A stretch of 64,000 bases of DNA from Cinclus cinclus (Eukaryota > Chordata > Aves > Passeriformes > Cinclidae), in assembly GCF_963662255.1 (NCBI RefSeq), contig NC_085052.1, forward strand, positions 34,792,654 through 34,856,653, given 5' to 3'. Below, one piece after another: positions 49,586 to 61,893 of the stretch. Below the pieces are notes generated by a model. It made no database searches. It was not told the DNA's origin and saw nothing but the letters and a program-made list of their open reading frames with translations. How positions within the stretch are numbered: position 1 is the stretch's first letter; the number at the start of each line of letters is the position of its first letter. The position numbers and the translations under genes were made by a program.

Positions 49586-50877
49586 CTGTGTTTTGTGGCC
49601 TGGGCCGTTGGTTGGTTTGTTGGCTTTTTTTTCAAGAAGAATTGTGCCCTTCTGTAGTTGTTGTATGTGATATTTTGGGATAAATCTTCCCTCACTTGGA
49701 GCTACATTAAGAAGTGACTTGTGACTTTCCAATATCTGTCTAACTGTAATATATTCCTCTTAATACATTTCACCCTTTTAGATCTTAAGGACCACGAGAC
49801 TGGTCTGGTTCAGTAGAGTCCCTTCCTTAATGCCAGCCCTTCCCTAAGCTGGTAAGACTAGGGAACTCCTGCTGTTCCTTTTACTGTGAATTTTTAACTG
49901 AGGCATGCTCTTAAACTTATACAAGGTTATCTCTATGCTCATATCAAAACCATTACCTTCATTTCACCTGTGACTTTCTTGCACAAGCTCTTAAGTGCCT
50001 TGACCTCTGTAATGTAAAGGACATTTCATTCACTTCCAGCTCTGTATCCTTTCCAGTTATTTGGAATGCGTTTTTCAGAGCCTCTGGGACACCCTTTTGC
50101 CTCATTACTGTTGTTACAATGTTTATCTTGCTGTCTTGCAACTATAAAGCCTGGTGCTATTGTTACTTTGCATTTTTTGGGAATTACAGCATGCTGTGTC
50201 TGTTGCACTTGGCCATGGTTAACTTGCTGTATCTCAGGCACCAGCTGATTATTTATTTCCTTTGTCATTCCACATTCAGAGAATCCTTTCATCCTGTTGT
50301 CTTTTAGAACAGTGTAATATGTTGGAGATGGCATCTTTCTTAGAGAAGCTGAAGTTTTTGTCTATTTTACAAGATTTTTGCAGTCGGAGCATTTTAGTTC
50401 TTAATGAGCAACTCTGGCTTCATCTGATGCACCCTAGACCCAGCTGTTCAGATCTACCTGCTGGGTTTTCCCAGTATGGACTAAAGTCATTGCAATGCTC
50501 TGGAATTTACCACTCTTCTCTCCATTTTCTTTTGTAACGTTTGCATGTCAGAGCACGATTTGCCTCCTAAGCAGGATTGTGAACTGAGTAACTTGATTTC
50601 ATAAATCATCAGTGCTTAAGAGTTCATTGCCTATTCCATAGTATCTGTGAGGACTGTTTTGGTTTAAATGGTGACTATGAATCCAGTCTCAGTAAGGATT
50701 TCCTTAGACCTGAAAAATTGCAGTAACTTTTTGTTCTTCAGCTGTAGCTCTCTTAAGTTCTTCATAGAGATCATTACCTAATCAGAATTTATAAAAAGCA
50801 TCTTTCACAGTTTTCATTTTTGCATGGAATACATTTTTGTGTTTTATAGTAAAAGTCATAATTTTGTGATATGCCTG

Positions 50878-50899
50878 ATCATAATTATAAAATTATGAT
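50878..50899. repeat. Perfect 9-bp inverted repeat
   Basis: ATCATAATT and AATTATGAT separated by ATAA. An AT-only stem apart from one base pair. No gene context suggests a regulatory role. Confidence 0.85.
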
Positions 50900-51824
50900 T
50901 GCTCTACCCCCTTCCAATATTTTCAGCTACATACATCTAACTCCAGTCTGTTGAAGATTCCTTTCTGGCAACATGCCCTCAGCTCTTTGTGCTTCCTTCC
51001 TTAAAAACCATGAACTTTTAGATCTGGAAGTGATGCAGTAGCTCTTGGTGGGGGGAGCATATGCATAATTCAGTAGGATTTATATATGCCTGTATATGTA
51101 TGTTTGGATTATAAATCTGTTAAGGTAGTAAAATTGATTCTTGCTGAAATCATAAATGATAATCTTGTCTTCATTTTGTTCACCTTGTCTCAGTACATCT
51201 GTCACCGCCATTCATGGCGGTATTTGGAGAAGTGTCACTGAATGCATTATATGCCAAATAAATTTCTGTTAATAGGGCATCTCCTGGCTTTCTGGGGACT
51301 GTACTCTGTTTTCTAGCAGAGTACCACTACTGGGCAAGGTCATCTCTGAAGCAGGATTTGTTTGCTGCTGGCTTTGTTCTGTGTTGCAGTCGATAAGAAC
51401 ACCTAGCCACCTCCTCAGTTTACCCAGTGCAGTTAAACAGCTGCAGTTGTTTGGAATAATGCAGTAGGTAGCAGACAAAGTGTAAGGAATACATCCATCA
51501 GAACTGAAGCATTTGCTATGGAGTTCTATGCAGGAATGTACACCTGTCTGTCACTCACATTCCTTCTTGATTGTTGTCAGGCATTAAAGATTCACAGGTA
51601 GACAGCTTCAGACGGGAAGGTCTGTATCTTGGGTATTGTGCAAAAAAAACTGTTGCAGAATTCCTCACCCTTCCCAGGCCCCATAAAGTAGCAGCCATGC
51701 TTTGCTCATGGAATATTGGGCCTTAGCAGCCAGGTTAGGCAGTAAACTGTTGATGACCCTCCTAATCATCAGGAATGTTAGGGGAAAACCCATAGATGTT
51801 TCAGCAGCTTGTTTAGTTGTGGGG

Positions 51825-51899
51825 TTTTTTTGTTGTTGTTGTTGGGTTTTTTTGTTTGTTTGGGGTTTTTTTTTGTTTGTTTTGTTTTTTGTTTTTTTG
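51825..51899. repeat. T/G-rich simple repeat
   Basis: Interrupted T-runs with TTG and TTTG units. The complementary short ORFs rich in Lys/Gln/Asn/Thr are by-products. Confidence 0.9.
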
Positions 51900-52654
51900 C
51901 CATTATGTTTCAATTTTGTAATTTCTTTCCTGACCTGAAGCTTCCAGTAGTATTCCTTGTACCCAGAACGTTAGTCTTATCCAGGAACCTTATTTTTGGT
52001 GTTGAATGAGGCTTAAAATACTTGCATAAAACTGATTTCCTGGCTCTGAAGTCAGAAGTGTTTAGTGAACAATTTTATATGATACCAGCATACTGTTGGG
52101 TTTGAATTGCATATTTTTTAGGAACGGGAGGCTAGATTTCAGGAAATGCCATGAAGCAGATCTCTGAGGAGGCATTCATGGTAAAATAAACAATGTTTAA
52201 TAATAGTATACCAAATATCAAAGTTGATACATGAATTATAACAGGAGTGCCAAAATAAGATGAGAAAGATCTAAGAACATGACCCTTGGAAAGAGGATGG
52301 TACTCACTGTACACTTTCCAAAGTAGGCCTTGCCAAACTCAGACCATTGGGGAAAAGCTTGCTGGAGAACAGAGGATGCTGAGGATGGGCTGGGCCATCC
52401 TCAGGTGTGGGTGGCTTGTGAGAAGGAGGAGAGAGACCGAGAGGTGAATGTGGGGAGGTAGCAGCCAAGGGACAATGGATGGAAACCTGCAGCTTCCCGA
52501 GGGAGTTGCAATGACTCTGGTGCCCCTCACTCTTGTAGGGATGGGTGCCACAGCTGAGGGCAGTGGCCACAAGCTGCAGCAGAGAAAACCAGGGAGAGTG
52601 TGGGTTGAGTGGGGCATTTATTTACTGTAGTGCAGCACTAGAACAGAGGTCCAC

Positions 52655-52745
52655 GGACATTACTGTCGCTGGAGGTTTTCCAGACTTAGCTGGACAAAGC
52701 TGGGACTGGCCTGATGTTGTGTTGGTCTCATGCCTATGGAGGTGA
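52655..52745 (+). mobile_element. Possible CR1 fragment, sense
   Basis: GGAGGTTTTCCAGACTTAGC followed by TGGACAAAGCTGGGACTGGC recalls the CR1 'gaggtttttaagaccagactggacaaagc' segment and the GATGTTGTGTTGGTCTCATG continuation. The match is partial, so this is tentative. Confidence 0.3.
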
Positions 52746-55700
52746 TAGGCATAATCCTTTTCAAATGATGTATGTAGGATTTTTTCCGTGTTGGACACCA
52801 GTTGCATTCACATAGGAGCCATCATTTGTGGGTAATTAAAAGTTTTAATGTGGGCATTCATGCTCTGCTGTAGTAATCTCGAGTTCTTAGAGAAGAGTTC
52901 TTTCTCTGCTTAGTGATTTGTTTGTTAATAAAAGCACATACTTTTACTATTGAGAAGGACTTGGAGTGTAAAAATGCTTGCATATGCTTCATTCAAAATC
53001 TGCAAATAATGCAGACCCTCTTACATGAGGTATTATGTATTAAATGGTGGTCAAGCATAGAAATATTGCAAATGGGTGCAATCCATCTATGTGATTTAGT
53101 CTGATCCGTTTCCAAATAGGCAAAGAAGCATTTAAAACATATAGGTGCTGTTTTTCAAAGTGTTTGTTTACTCTTCAGTGTGCTCTTTTCAAACTGTCGT
53201 AATTACTTTCTTTTCCTCAGAGCTAATAGTAGAAATCTCGGCAGTGCTTCAGATTTCTTTCAAATAGCAATATAGTCCTCTTGTGTTTATTTAATTTGTT
53301 CACTTGTCTGGCTTGTATTTTATTCTGTGAGATAAGTAAGGCAAGTAAGAACCTACACCCAAAAAAAAAATGCCTTTAGAGTTTGTATCTTAACAGTGTT
53401 AGAAGCAATGCTAGTTTTGTTCAGTATCGTTTTACTCACTTTCTGATAATTCTAGTTTTATTTGGAGTGGTTTTATTCCATTCTAACCATTGTTTGTGAG
53501 CTGATAACGGTCTTTCTTGGATCTTTAATAATCTGCTGTTCTGTATCTTGGAGGAAAATTATTACGTCTGCATTGCAGGTTGGGAGGAAGCTTTCTTGTA
53601 GTCAGTCTTCGTAAATCCTAAAGAGTTTACAAGTAAAGAACAAAACATCTTGGGAACCTCTTCAGCCTTTCCATGGTCTCTCTACATAATTGGATGCAGC
53701 AGGAAATGTAATTGGCAGTCCCTCTCTTGTGTGTCAGCAGTCCACTGCAGTTGGAGTTCCCCCTGAGTGTCTGTGCCTGAACAGAATGGTCAGTACCTGT
53801 AACAAGTGATCCTCCAGCTGTTCCTTTATGTTCCTGGATAGAACTTTCTTTGGCTGAGGAACTTGTCCCTGCTGATGGCAGTAGCGTTAGCACTAATAGC
53901 CATAAACGTTGCTAATTAATTTAAACACCAGCTGATGGAGAGATTTCAGGTAAATACTGAAGAAGGTTCTTTGGAATGTTATTGGTAGGCAGTTGGGCAA
54001 GACGAGGTTTCTTTGTAGGGCAGAATGTGTAGTGCAGTGTGCAGTTAGGGTCAGCATACCGAGTGCCAGCAGCCCCTTCAGGTTCCTGCTCTGAGCCCTT
54101 ATAGAGAGCCACTTGAGTTTGTCACCTTGGCTACAAACAAGCTGCCCATGCTATTTCACCTTCTGCAACTAGCAGGTTTATTGCTCTCAAACAATTATAT
54201 GCTACAATTGAACATTCTCATTAAATGTACCAGCATCCCTTTATCACTGTTGATTCCAATCCATTTCAGTGTATTTTCAGTGTATTGTGTTCTAATAATG
54301 AAAGCTTACATGGTGGGCTTCAGCAATTAAAACCTAATTCCAAATCCATTGCAATGATTGCCACTGACCCCTGTGGTTGTTGTGCAGCCCTTGGGTCCTG
54401 TTCCTTCTGCCTGGTCAGTGTTTCTGATCCCACTGCTCTGAGGGGCTGCAGCAAAGGCAGGAAGCACACACAGAGTTAGTCTGTCATGACTCACTGTTAT
54501 CTGAATCATTCTGAATCAGCTCTGAATATTAAATTTAGAGACAGTATTTTCCTGGCGCCATTCAGAAAAATATCTTTTCTGCAGTTAACAGCATTTGTTG
54601 GTGTTTCACTGTAATTAAGTATTTGAGGATTTTTGACTATCAAGATGTATTTTTCTTGTGCTTGCTTTTTAAATGTCAGCAGTCTTCCATGAAAAATAAT
54701 TCTTCTTTATGAAATTATTTCAATTATTCCAAGTTACTGTTGTAGTAGACATAGAACTGAAATGTAGTGACCCTTTCCCCAAATATGTTTTGTCCAAGGA
54801 TATTTTGGGTTGTATGTTTTTGTTGTTTGCTAACATATGTCAAAAACACAGTATCTGACTCTGCCTAAAAAGCTGTATTGATTTTCTGATGTTTCCCAGT
54901 GGGATATACAATTTTTTTTTGTCTTTGGGCCAAAAAAACCTTGGAATCTTGTGCAGTTTTATTCTTTGTGGCTAATTCAATTACTTTCAGGTTTTCTAGG
55001 TTGATGCTATACCCACTGGGAACAAGATTTCTAAAAAGACAATGTTTCTAGTAATCTACTGCAACAACTGGCTGCATTTCAAAATTAAATGTTTCAGTTG
55101 TTGTCTGCTGTTAATGTTTTGAAGACCAGCTCATTGTCAGCATAGTTACATTTGGGAAAAATATGGCTCAGCTACATGTTCTGAGCTTCTGAAACTCCAC
55201 TGATGTCTCCTGAAAAGTTACTGCAGTACATGAAAAGCAGCCTGTCCCAAGCACTGCCCAAGTTCAGCGCCACTGCTGTGCTGTTGCTTCTTTCCACCTT
55301 TCTCCCTTACAGGGTCACTGTCAGGTTTTTGTGAATTAACACCATTCTCTAGCTTAGGTGGTTTATAGCACAGTGCTTCTACAGTGCAACCAGACAAGGT
55401 CCACAGAGACGGAGTCACGATGGTTGTAATTTCATTTTTTATTAAACTCTCAGGACTTTGCATTCCCACTTCAACTACTAAAAAGCTGCTCTCTGCTCAG
55501 ATAGTCTCTTATGTACAATGAAGTCACTCACCCATAAGGACCTCAATTTCCTCTTAATTTCCTTTTTATGGCCTTTTTTGTGTCCTGCTCAGTCCATTTG
55601 GAAAATGCCAGTTTGGGAGTGTTTGGTCAGCAGCCTGTAGAAATTGCCTGATATGTTAATTGTCTCCTTGCTCTTGCTTTGGCTGTGTTTGGGGTTTCTT

Positions 55701-56482
55701 TAGGTACAGACTTTGGGTATTTACTAGTCTTGGCTTCTGTGTATCTGTGTGCCATTCCATGTAGTGCAGATGTCTCTAAATGAAACACATGGACTGCTCA
55801 TGAAGGAAGGCAGGGCATGTCCTGGGCAGTGAACTGAAGTGAGGAGCAGTGCTCGTTTCTACAGCTCAAGGATCCCCTGCTGTAACACAGGAATGATGAG
55901 ACAAGACAGGCCCACATGGCCCACATTGTCTGCTAAGGAAAGAGAAATCAATTCTGAAATTCCTCTCATCTGTCTTAGGGGGAAATGTCATTCTCATCTG
56001 GGATCTTGTGGTCAGTCTGTCCTTGAGCACAGCAGCAAAATGTATTAAGTAGCAGGATTCAAAAAAAGGAGGATTATGTAAATGATTTAAGTTATCTTTC
56101 TGCTCTTTTGGGTGCTGTGACCTGTCTCTAATGGGCTCCTCATAGAGGGAAACTCATCTATTGCCTCAAAAGCATTCCCACAAAGAACTCTTTTGAAGGT
56201 CCTGTGAGGGATCCTACTGAAGCCTTGAAGTGTGATGTGCAGGTGCACGGCACTGCTTTTAATTCCCAGGTGCAGTGTTCCTGCATATGCCAGGCTGGGG
56301 AGAGGCTGCCTGTGTGGGGGAAAGTCCAGGGATTCCAAAGTAATCCCCTGTGCCCCTACATTACAGCGAGCAGGGACTGGTGTGTACATCAGAACTGCCC
56401 TGGTGCAAAGAATAACTCTGTGTTCCAGGTAGGAAGCTGAATCACTGTCATGGGTGTGTTATGGGGAGGAATAAATTAAATT

Positions 56483-56497
56483 AAAAAAAAAAAAAAA
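56483..56497. repeat. Poly-A run (15 A)
   Basis: A homopolymer after AAATTAAATT. No attached retro-copy was recognised upstream. Confidence 0.85.
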
Positions 56498-59400
56498 CTA
56501 TTTACTGGATTGGCATTCATTAATTACATGCACTGCCAATAACTAGGTCTCACTCACTGTCAATATTTTCTTACATTCAGAACATTTAACTCCTAAAAAT
56601 CTTACCCTTGTCAGCTATGTAGATCTAGTACCGTGAAACTGCTGTTGTGTTCAGTGTGGTTTATGCATAAATATGTCTGTAAACACACATACAAAAATAC
56701 TCATAACTTGCATTTGTAAATAGCTAGGTAATTCTCTATATGCTTATATAGTTGTATGTGCACACCCTTAGCTCTGTGCTTGTAGGTCTGCCAGCAGTCT
56801 GCCAGCCTTGCAAGCTGCAAAATGCCTCTGCACAGCTGCAGCTGGCACAGGTCTGAGTGAGAGAAGCAGGCACTGAATACAACTTGCTTTCATTAGAAAA
56901 CTTTCGATGTGCATCAGACCTCTGTCTGGGCTACTTCATGTTGTATTACCCGGTCATGATGCAGAAACTTTAGCATGAAAGACTAAATTCTATTGAGATA
57001 ATTTATAGATCTTTAGCTTTAAATAGGCAAGGAGGGGAGTGGGCATAATGGGGGATGCTGAGATGGTGCCTCTCATACACTGGCCTAGGATTGAGACTGC
57101 CAGAGGAATATGAGCTTTTTCAGCTGAATTTATGGAAGTTCCACAGGTAGTTAATCTCTTTTCCTGCCTAACACCCTATGCGCCTGTTACCAAATAAGGT
57201 GATTGAATATGAATGCTAATATAAGGGATATATCAAATGCATACAAAGTTCTTCTGCTTCTCTCATATTCATATACATTTATAGATGTGTATGTAAGTGT
57301 ATCTCTTGGAAAGCCATTGGATACAGTACCAAAATAAAAAGTTACTAATATAACACTGTAGCACAGAAATAGAGGCTGGAGTTAAGGGTCTGTACCATAG
57401 TGAAATTAGCTTCAGAAGCAGCCAGATCTGCATTATTAGGATTACATTATGTGGATTTATAAGGGTCACAAGTGGTTGGAGTTTCAAAACGTTTGTGTTA
57501 GTCAGCTCAACCTTTTGCAGTGAGTGCAGGGTACTCTTTTTTGCAGTAATTCCATTAGTATTGCAATGTATTTTGGATCACCTCTGATGAAGCTGTCTCC
57601 ATCAGTCACTGAAACAGTGTGTTCCCTTCTGAATTGCATGTTGGGTGCTGGGACTCAGGCTGCTGCCAGCAGATCCCTTTTATTTCACGTGGTGTCCTTT
57701 AGTCAGCACAGTTGCCTCAGATGTTTTGTTTTGGTTTTTTTTTTAATTCTTTCTATACCATTCTGGGTTGAAGTGGCATTAGGAGTAGACATAATACATA
57801 GCAGTAAAATTGGAATAGCAATAGGCAACGTTCTTACCATCTGGAATTCTTAAGTACCTTTCCAGAAGAAATTTACAAATGCTTATTTGTTAATCACAAG
57901 AAGTGCAAACTATTACTTGATCTCAAAGAGTGTAATTAAATAAGGAAGAACTGAAAAAAGGCTGTGTGGCTGTTAACTAGATTTCTTACTTTCTGTAGTA
58001 TTACCTTGTATTTAAGAGATGGCTGTGTTTTTAATCTTTACAACCATGCTTTTCTTCACTTCCATTGAATCCTTGCAACTGGAAAACTGCTGAAATCCTC
58101 TGGAAGCAGCCTGTACATACCCATCACACCGAGTTTCATGCTAGGTGATCATGTTATGGGTGAATAATAAAACATTTGAGATGCACAACTCTTATGTCAA
58201 GTCACTTCTCATGCTGCCACCACCTGTGCCTTGATGTAGGTCTGGGTTGCACACACATCTTAGCTTGCCTGCCTGCACATCTGCTTTATTTCAGTGTTCT
58301 GCTATCATGGTAGTTTCATATGAAACTTATCCAGTAGCTCTTCAGGCCTTACTTGACCGTACTTCTGTCTTCAGGTGTTTTTTTGGAAGTTTTCCTTCTC
58401 TTAGAGTCCTAATTCATAAGTAATTACTTACCCTGATTTTCTTATCTTCAGAAGGAAAACCATATTTTCACTCCAACTTGCCCACATGTATTTTTTTTAA
58501 ATGATCTTTTTTAAATTACTTTTGTTGGGGCACAGAAGATGTCTGCAGGTGGCTGAATGCCCAGGAGAGTTGTCTCCTGTGTTGAAAACCACTGGATCTG
58601 AGTTTAGCCAAAGCAGTGGCAGGGCTGCAGTGTGTGTAGCTGAGCTCTGAAGCTGTGCCACAGAGAGCTTCAGTCCCTGCCTGTGCTCTCACTTCCATTT
58701 CAAAGCTGCCTCTGAAGGACTAGTTCTTCAGTCTTTGTGGGAGCTCTGCAGCCTTTTCCCAGGCTGCTGGCACCGGTCTTTGTACGTGCGCATGAACACT
58801 GAAGGGAGACTTCGCTTATTTACCACAAATGCTTTTTCTTGAGATAAACTGTGACTTTGCTGGTTTCTTCCCTTTTTTCTTTGAGTTTAAAAACATAAGC
58901 ATTTTGAATTAAAAATAGGAGCAGTTTTTTTTTTTTTCCTGGTCAGTTCTAGGCGGTGGTGACTGTTCAGATATGTTTGTTTTGTTAAGACATTCTTTAG
59001 GACACATGTGGACAGTTTAGCTTTGGACACTGTTTCTTCTTCACTACCAAGCTGCTTTGATAGTGGCTGAAGTGGTGTTCATCACTTAACACAGTCCAGT
59101 TAAAAGGTACGAGCACAGTGGCTCCTGCAAAGCTGAGAATCTGTTTTCCTGATAATTTTAATGTTAAAAATAACAGGCACAGAGTCAAGGGGTTGCTGAA
59201 GTTGAGTTTTCTATGAAGAGCTGGGCCCTGACAGCTATTAAACTACAGACTGGGTTCATTATTTACTTTTGATTGAAGATGACAAAATCAAGCAAAAATA
59301 TTAGAGGACTAAGAAGACATGCCTACAAGAAAATATTAATAGTATTATTTTAAAAACCAAAGCAATTAGGGAACACTTGATGAAATTTAAAACAAATTAG

Positions 59401-60830
59401 GGTAATTTCAAGAACGTGTTTTTGATAGTGTGAAATCTTTAATCACTTTAGGGACTTTGAATATTATGCTTATGAATATCCTCCTTTCTGCACCTTCCCC
59501 CTCAGGGAAAGCAGAATTATAGATGCTCATATTGAATTTTGCTTTTGATTGTTGTTACAGGAGAAACAAAACAGAACCTAAAGAAAACAGAAATAAAATG
59601 TACAAATGCAAAAAACAAATCCCCATAAAAATTTAGTACTTCTCAGTTGTCTAACACTTGCCCTTTTTACTTGTTCAGTTTTGCTTTTGAAAGACTGAAA
59701 TAATGAATAATTTCTGCCTGTTTCCTGTTGCATCCACTGCTCCACTATATTTAGGCTGCCTAGAAAAACAAAGCCAAATACAGGAAAGGTGCGTGTTATT
59801 GATGTAATTCAGGTCCACTTAATGTGGTATTTCAGAGGGTTGCCTGTCCATTAGAGGTCTATGAAGCATTTTGGATGTCAGTTATCCATGGCTAAGAGTT
59901 CATACTTTATCTTGTTGCTGTTTTGTGGTTTGTTTTTTGTTTGTTTTTTTGGTGATTTTTTTAAAGTTATTGGCTGGGAGCTCCAGACTGAAATGAATCC
60001 CAGTAGTCTTGGATTTGAGGGAGTTAATCTGTTGTTTACAGGGGAAATGAGTAGGAAATAAGGCCTGTTTGATAGCCTAAGTGTATTTTCACACTTCATT
60101 AGCAGATGGGTGTGAACATATTTTAGAATTACAGTAGAGTTTTTGTTTTAATTATCTGTGTAAAAGTGCTGTTGCTGCAAAGCCCCATCTGAAATGGTGC
60201 CAGAGGAAGACCCTGAGGTGGTGTGGTGGTTGTGTACCCAAGTGCAGCCTGCATTGCTCCACTTAAAATTATTTTGATAGTCTAGGAGCCAAAAATCTTT
60301 TAACTGGAAAAAAAAACTTACTAAACGATGGAAAGTTCTCACTCAGTGGTGGTCCTTGGAAATTTTTTTTATAACAATGCATAGGTATTTGTTCTCCTTA
60401 ATTCAAATGAAAAATGTACCTTGTCTTCTTTTCTGTACCATTACAAATCTTTCCACTGACCTTTTTGAAGGTGAGACAGTTCCAGTGATAATCTGAAGAG
60501 GGTAGCACTGAGTTTAAATACCCTGTTTTGCAAATTAGGTGGTAAATACTATTTGGCTCAAAGATAGTGAGGTTACTATCATTTGAGAACGAATTTAAGT
60601 GTCACCAAGGGTTATGTGGGTCTCCTCATTAAAGTTGGGGGAAAGCATTATTGGAGCACCTTTCCTATTACTTAAAAGTATTAAGTTGCCAGGTTTTCTA
60701 ATTGAGAAACCCAGTTGTCTTCAGCTGAAGCTTTGCCTGCCTACAAATTTATTCTATACTTCAAAATTTGCCTGAAATGTTCCACATTTATTGTGTTAGT
60801 AGTATTGCTTTCATGTGTTAAGAATTTGTG

Positions 60831-60849
60831 AATTGCACACTGTGCAATT
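60831..60849. repeat. 19-bp palindrome
   Basis: AATTGCACA, a central C, then TGTGCAATT: a perfect 9-bp inverted repeat with a one-base centre. Each arm contains a TTGCAC half resembling a C/EBP-type half site, but this is not evidence of function. Confidence 0.8.
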
Positions 60850-61741
60850 GCAGATAGAAGGGTGGAACACAAACAATATTAGTGTTTGAAACCAACACAT
60901 TGCCAGAGAGAGCTTTAGTACCACGAGGTTTGTTATTCATATTGAGTATTACACGAGTTTTATCCTTCTGCATTTGTTTGTTCTGTGTCCTCAGACACCA
61001 AGTTTGTTCTGGGTTTTTTTGAGGTCCTTCTGTGTATGATGGATTTTCCATCTGCATTCCCTCCATACTCTGTGCTGGGTTTCCTTTGCTTTCAGGTTGG
61101 TATGAAGGGTTGAGGGAGATGCAGTGCTGCCAGGGCACTGTGCAGAATAGGGCCCTGGAGTGTCAGAAGCAAATGCCCAGACTGTTCTGGGTAAAGCACA
61201 GGTTCATATCAAACTGCCTCAAAATGCAGCTTGTTTGGTTCGATCAAGCAAGATGAATTGCCCTGGTAAATTCAGGTTGCAGTTGTGGGACTTCTCAGTT
61301 GAAGAATAAGCATCAATCTTCAGCTAGTTACATCTCCATTCAGACTGAAAGCAGATTCTGAAATAGTGGGAGTATGTTCAGCAGTGCTTCCAGCTTTAAG
61401 CCAGGTTATTCATCCTGATTCTTTGGGTAAAATTGCTATTGAAATCAGCAACAAATTTTTACAACTGCTTCCCCAGCTCCCCTTTTAAAACTTATTTCTT
61501 CTTTGTAGTACTGTACAACCACCTTCAGCTTACATGCTCACCGTGGGCATTTTTATAACTGTGATAAAAACTACAAATGTATTCTTGCTTAAAAGTAATT
61601 GCACTATTACTGTAATGCTTTTTAGAAAATAAAGTTTTTATCAATGACTAGCTGTTTTTGCCAAAAAGAAAAAATACTGTGTGTTCTATCCTTTTTATAC
61701 TCAATGAATTTTGTTTTGTTCTTATTTTTTATTTTTAACAG

Positions 61742-61893
61742 TGATTCCAGAGTTTATTAATCAAGTAAATATTGCGTTGGAGAGCTTAAGCAAGAGCACA
61801 GGGCATCTGTTTGATGACAACCAGTTTGTGGACATTTCCAAGAAGGTGTATGATACGATTCATAACATCAGGTGCTCAGTCATGATGATTCGG
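61742..61893 (+). CDS. CTNNA3: CTNNA3 internal coding exon, end of middle domain
   Basis: A 152-nt exon (phase 1 start, phase 0 end). The split Val codon is followed by IPEFINQVNIALESLSKS and then DDNQFVDISKKVYDTIHNIR and CSVMMIR. The DDNQFVDISKK and IRCSVMMIR motifs are characteristic of alpha-T-catenin; alpha-E and alpha-N differ here (e.g. DENEFIDASR...). It corresponds to about residues 584-633, the last helices of MIII just before the linker to the C-terminal F-actin-binding domain. Acceptor TTTTTAACAG at 61741, donor CGG|GTAAGT at 61894, a near-consensus 5' splice site. The next exon (expected to begin TPEEL) is not within the remaining 2.1 kb. This exon is the strongest single evidence for the CTNNA3 assignment. 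Confidence 0.95.

Larger units (their letters stand above)
43623..61741 (+). other. CTNNA3: CTNNA3 intron, 18.1 kb
   Basis: Intron from GTAAGG at 43623 to an acceptor with a long T-rich tract ending TTTTTAACAG at 61741. Mostly AT-rich unique sequence. It contains a short CR1 3' tail (46195-46246), microsatellites (47244-47294, 49571-49585, 51825-51899), short palindromes (50878-50899, 60831-60849) and a poly-A run of 15 at 56483-56497. GC-richer pieces at about 46250-46600 and 52330-52620 are unassigned. No other exon or antisense gene was recognised. Confidence 0.85.
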
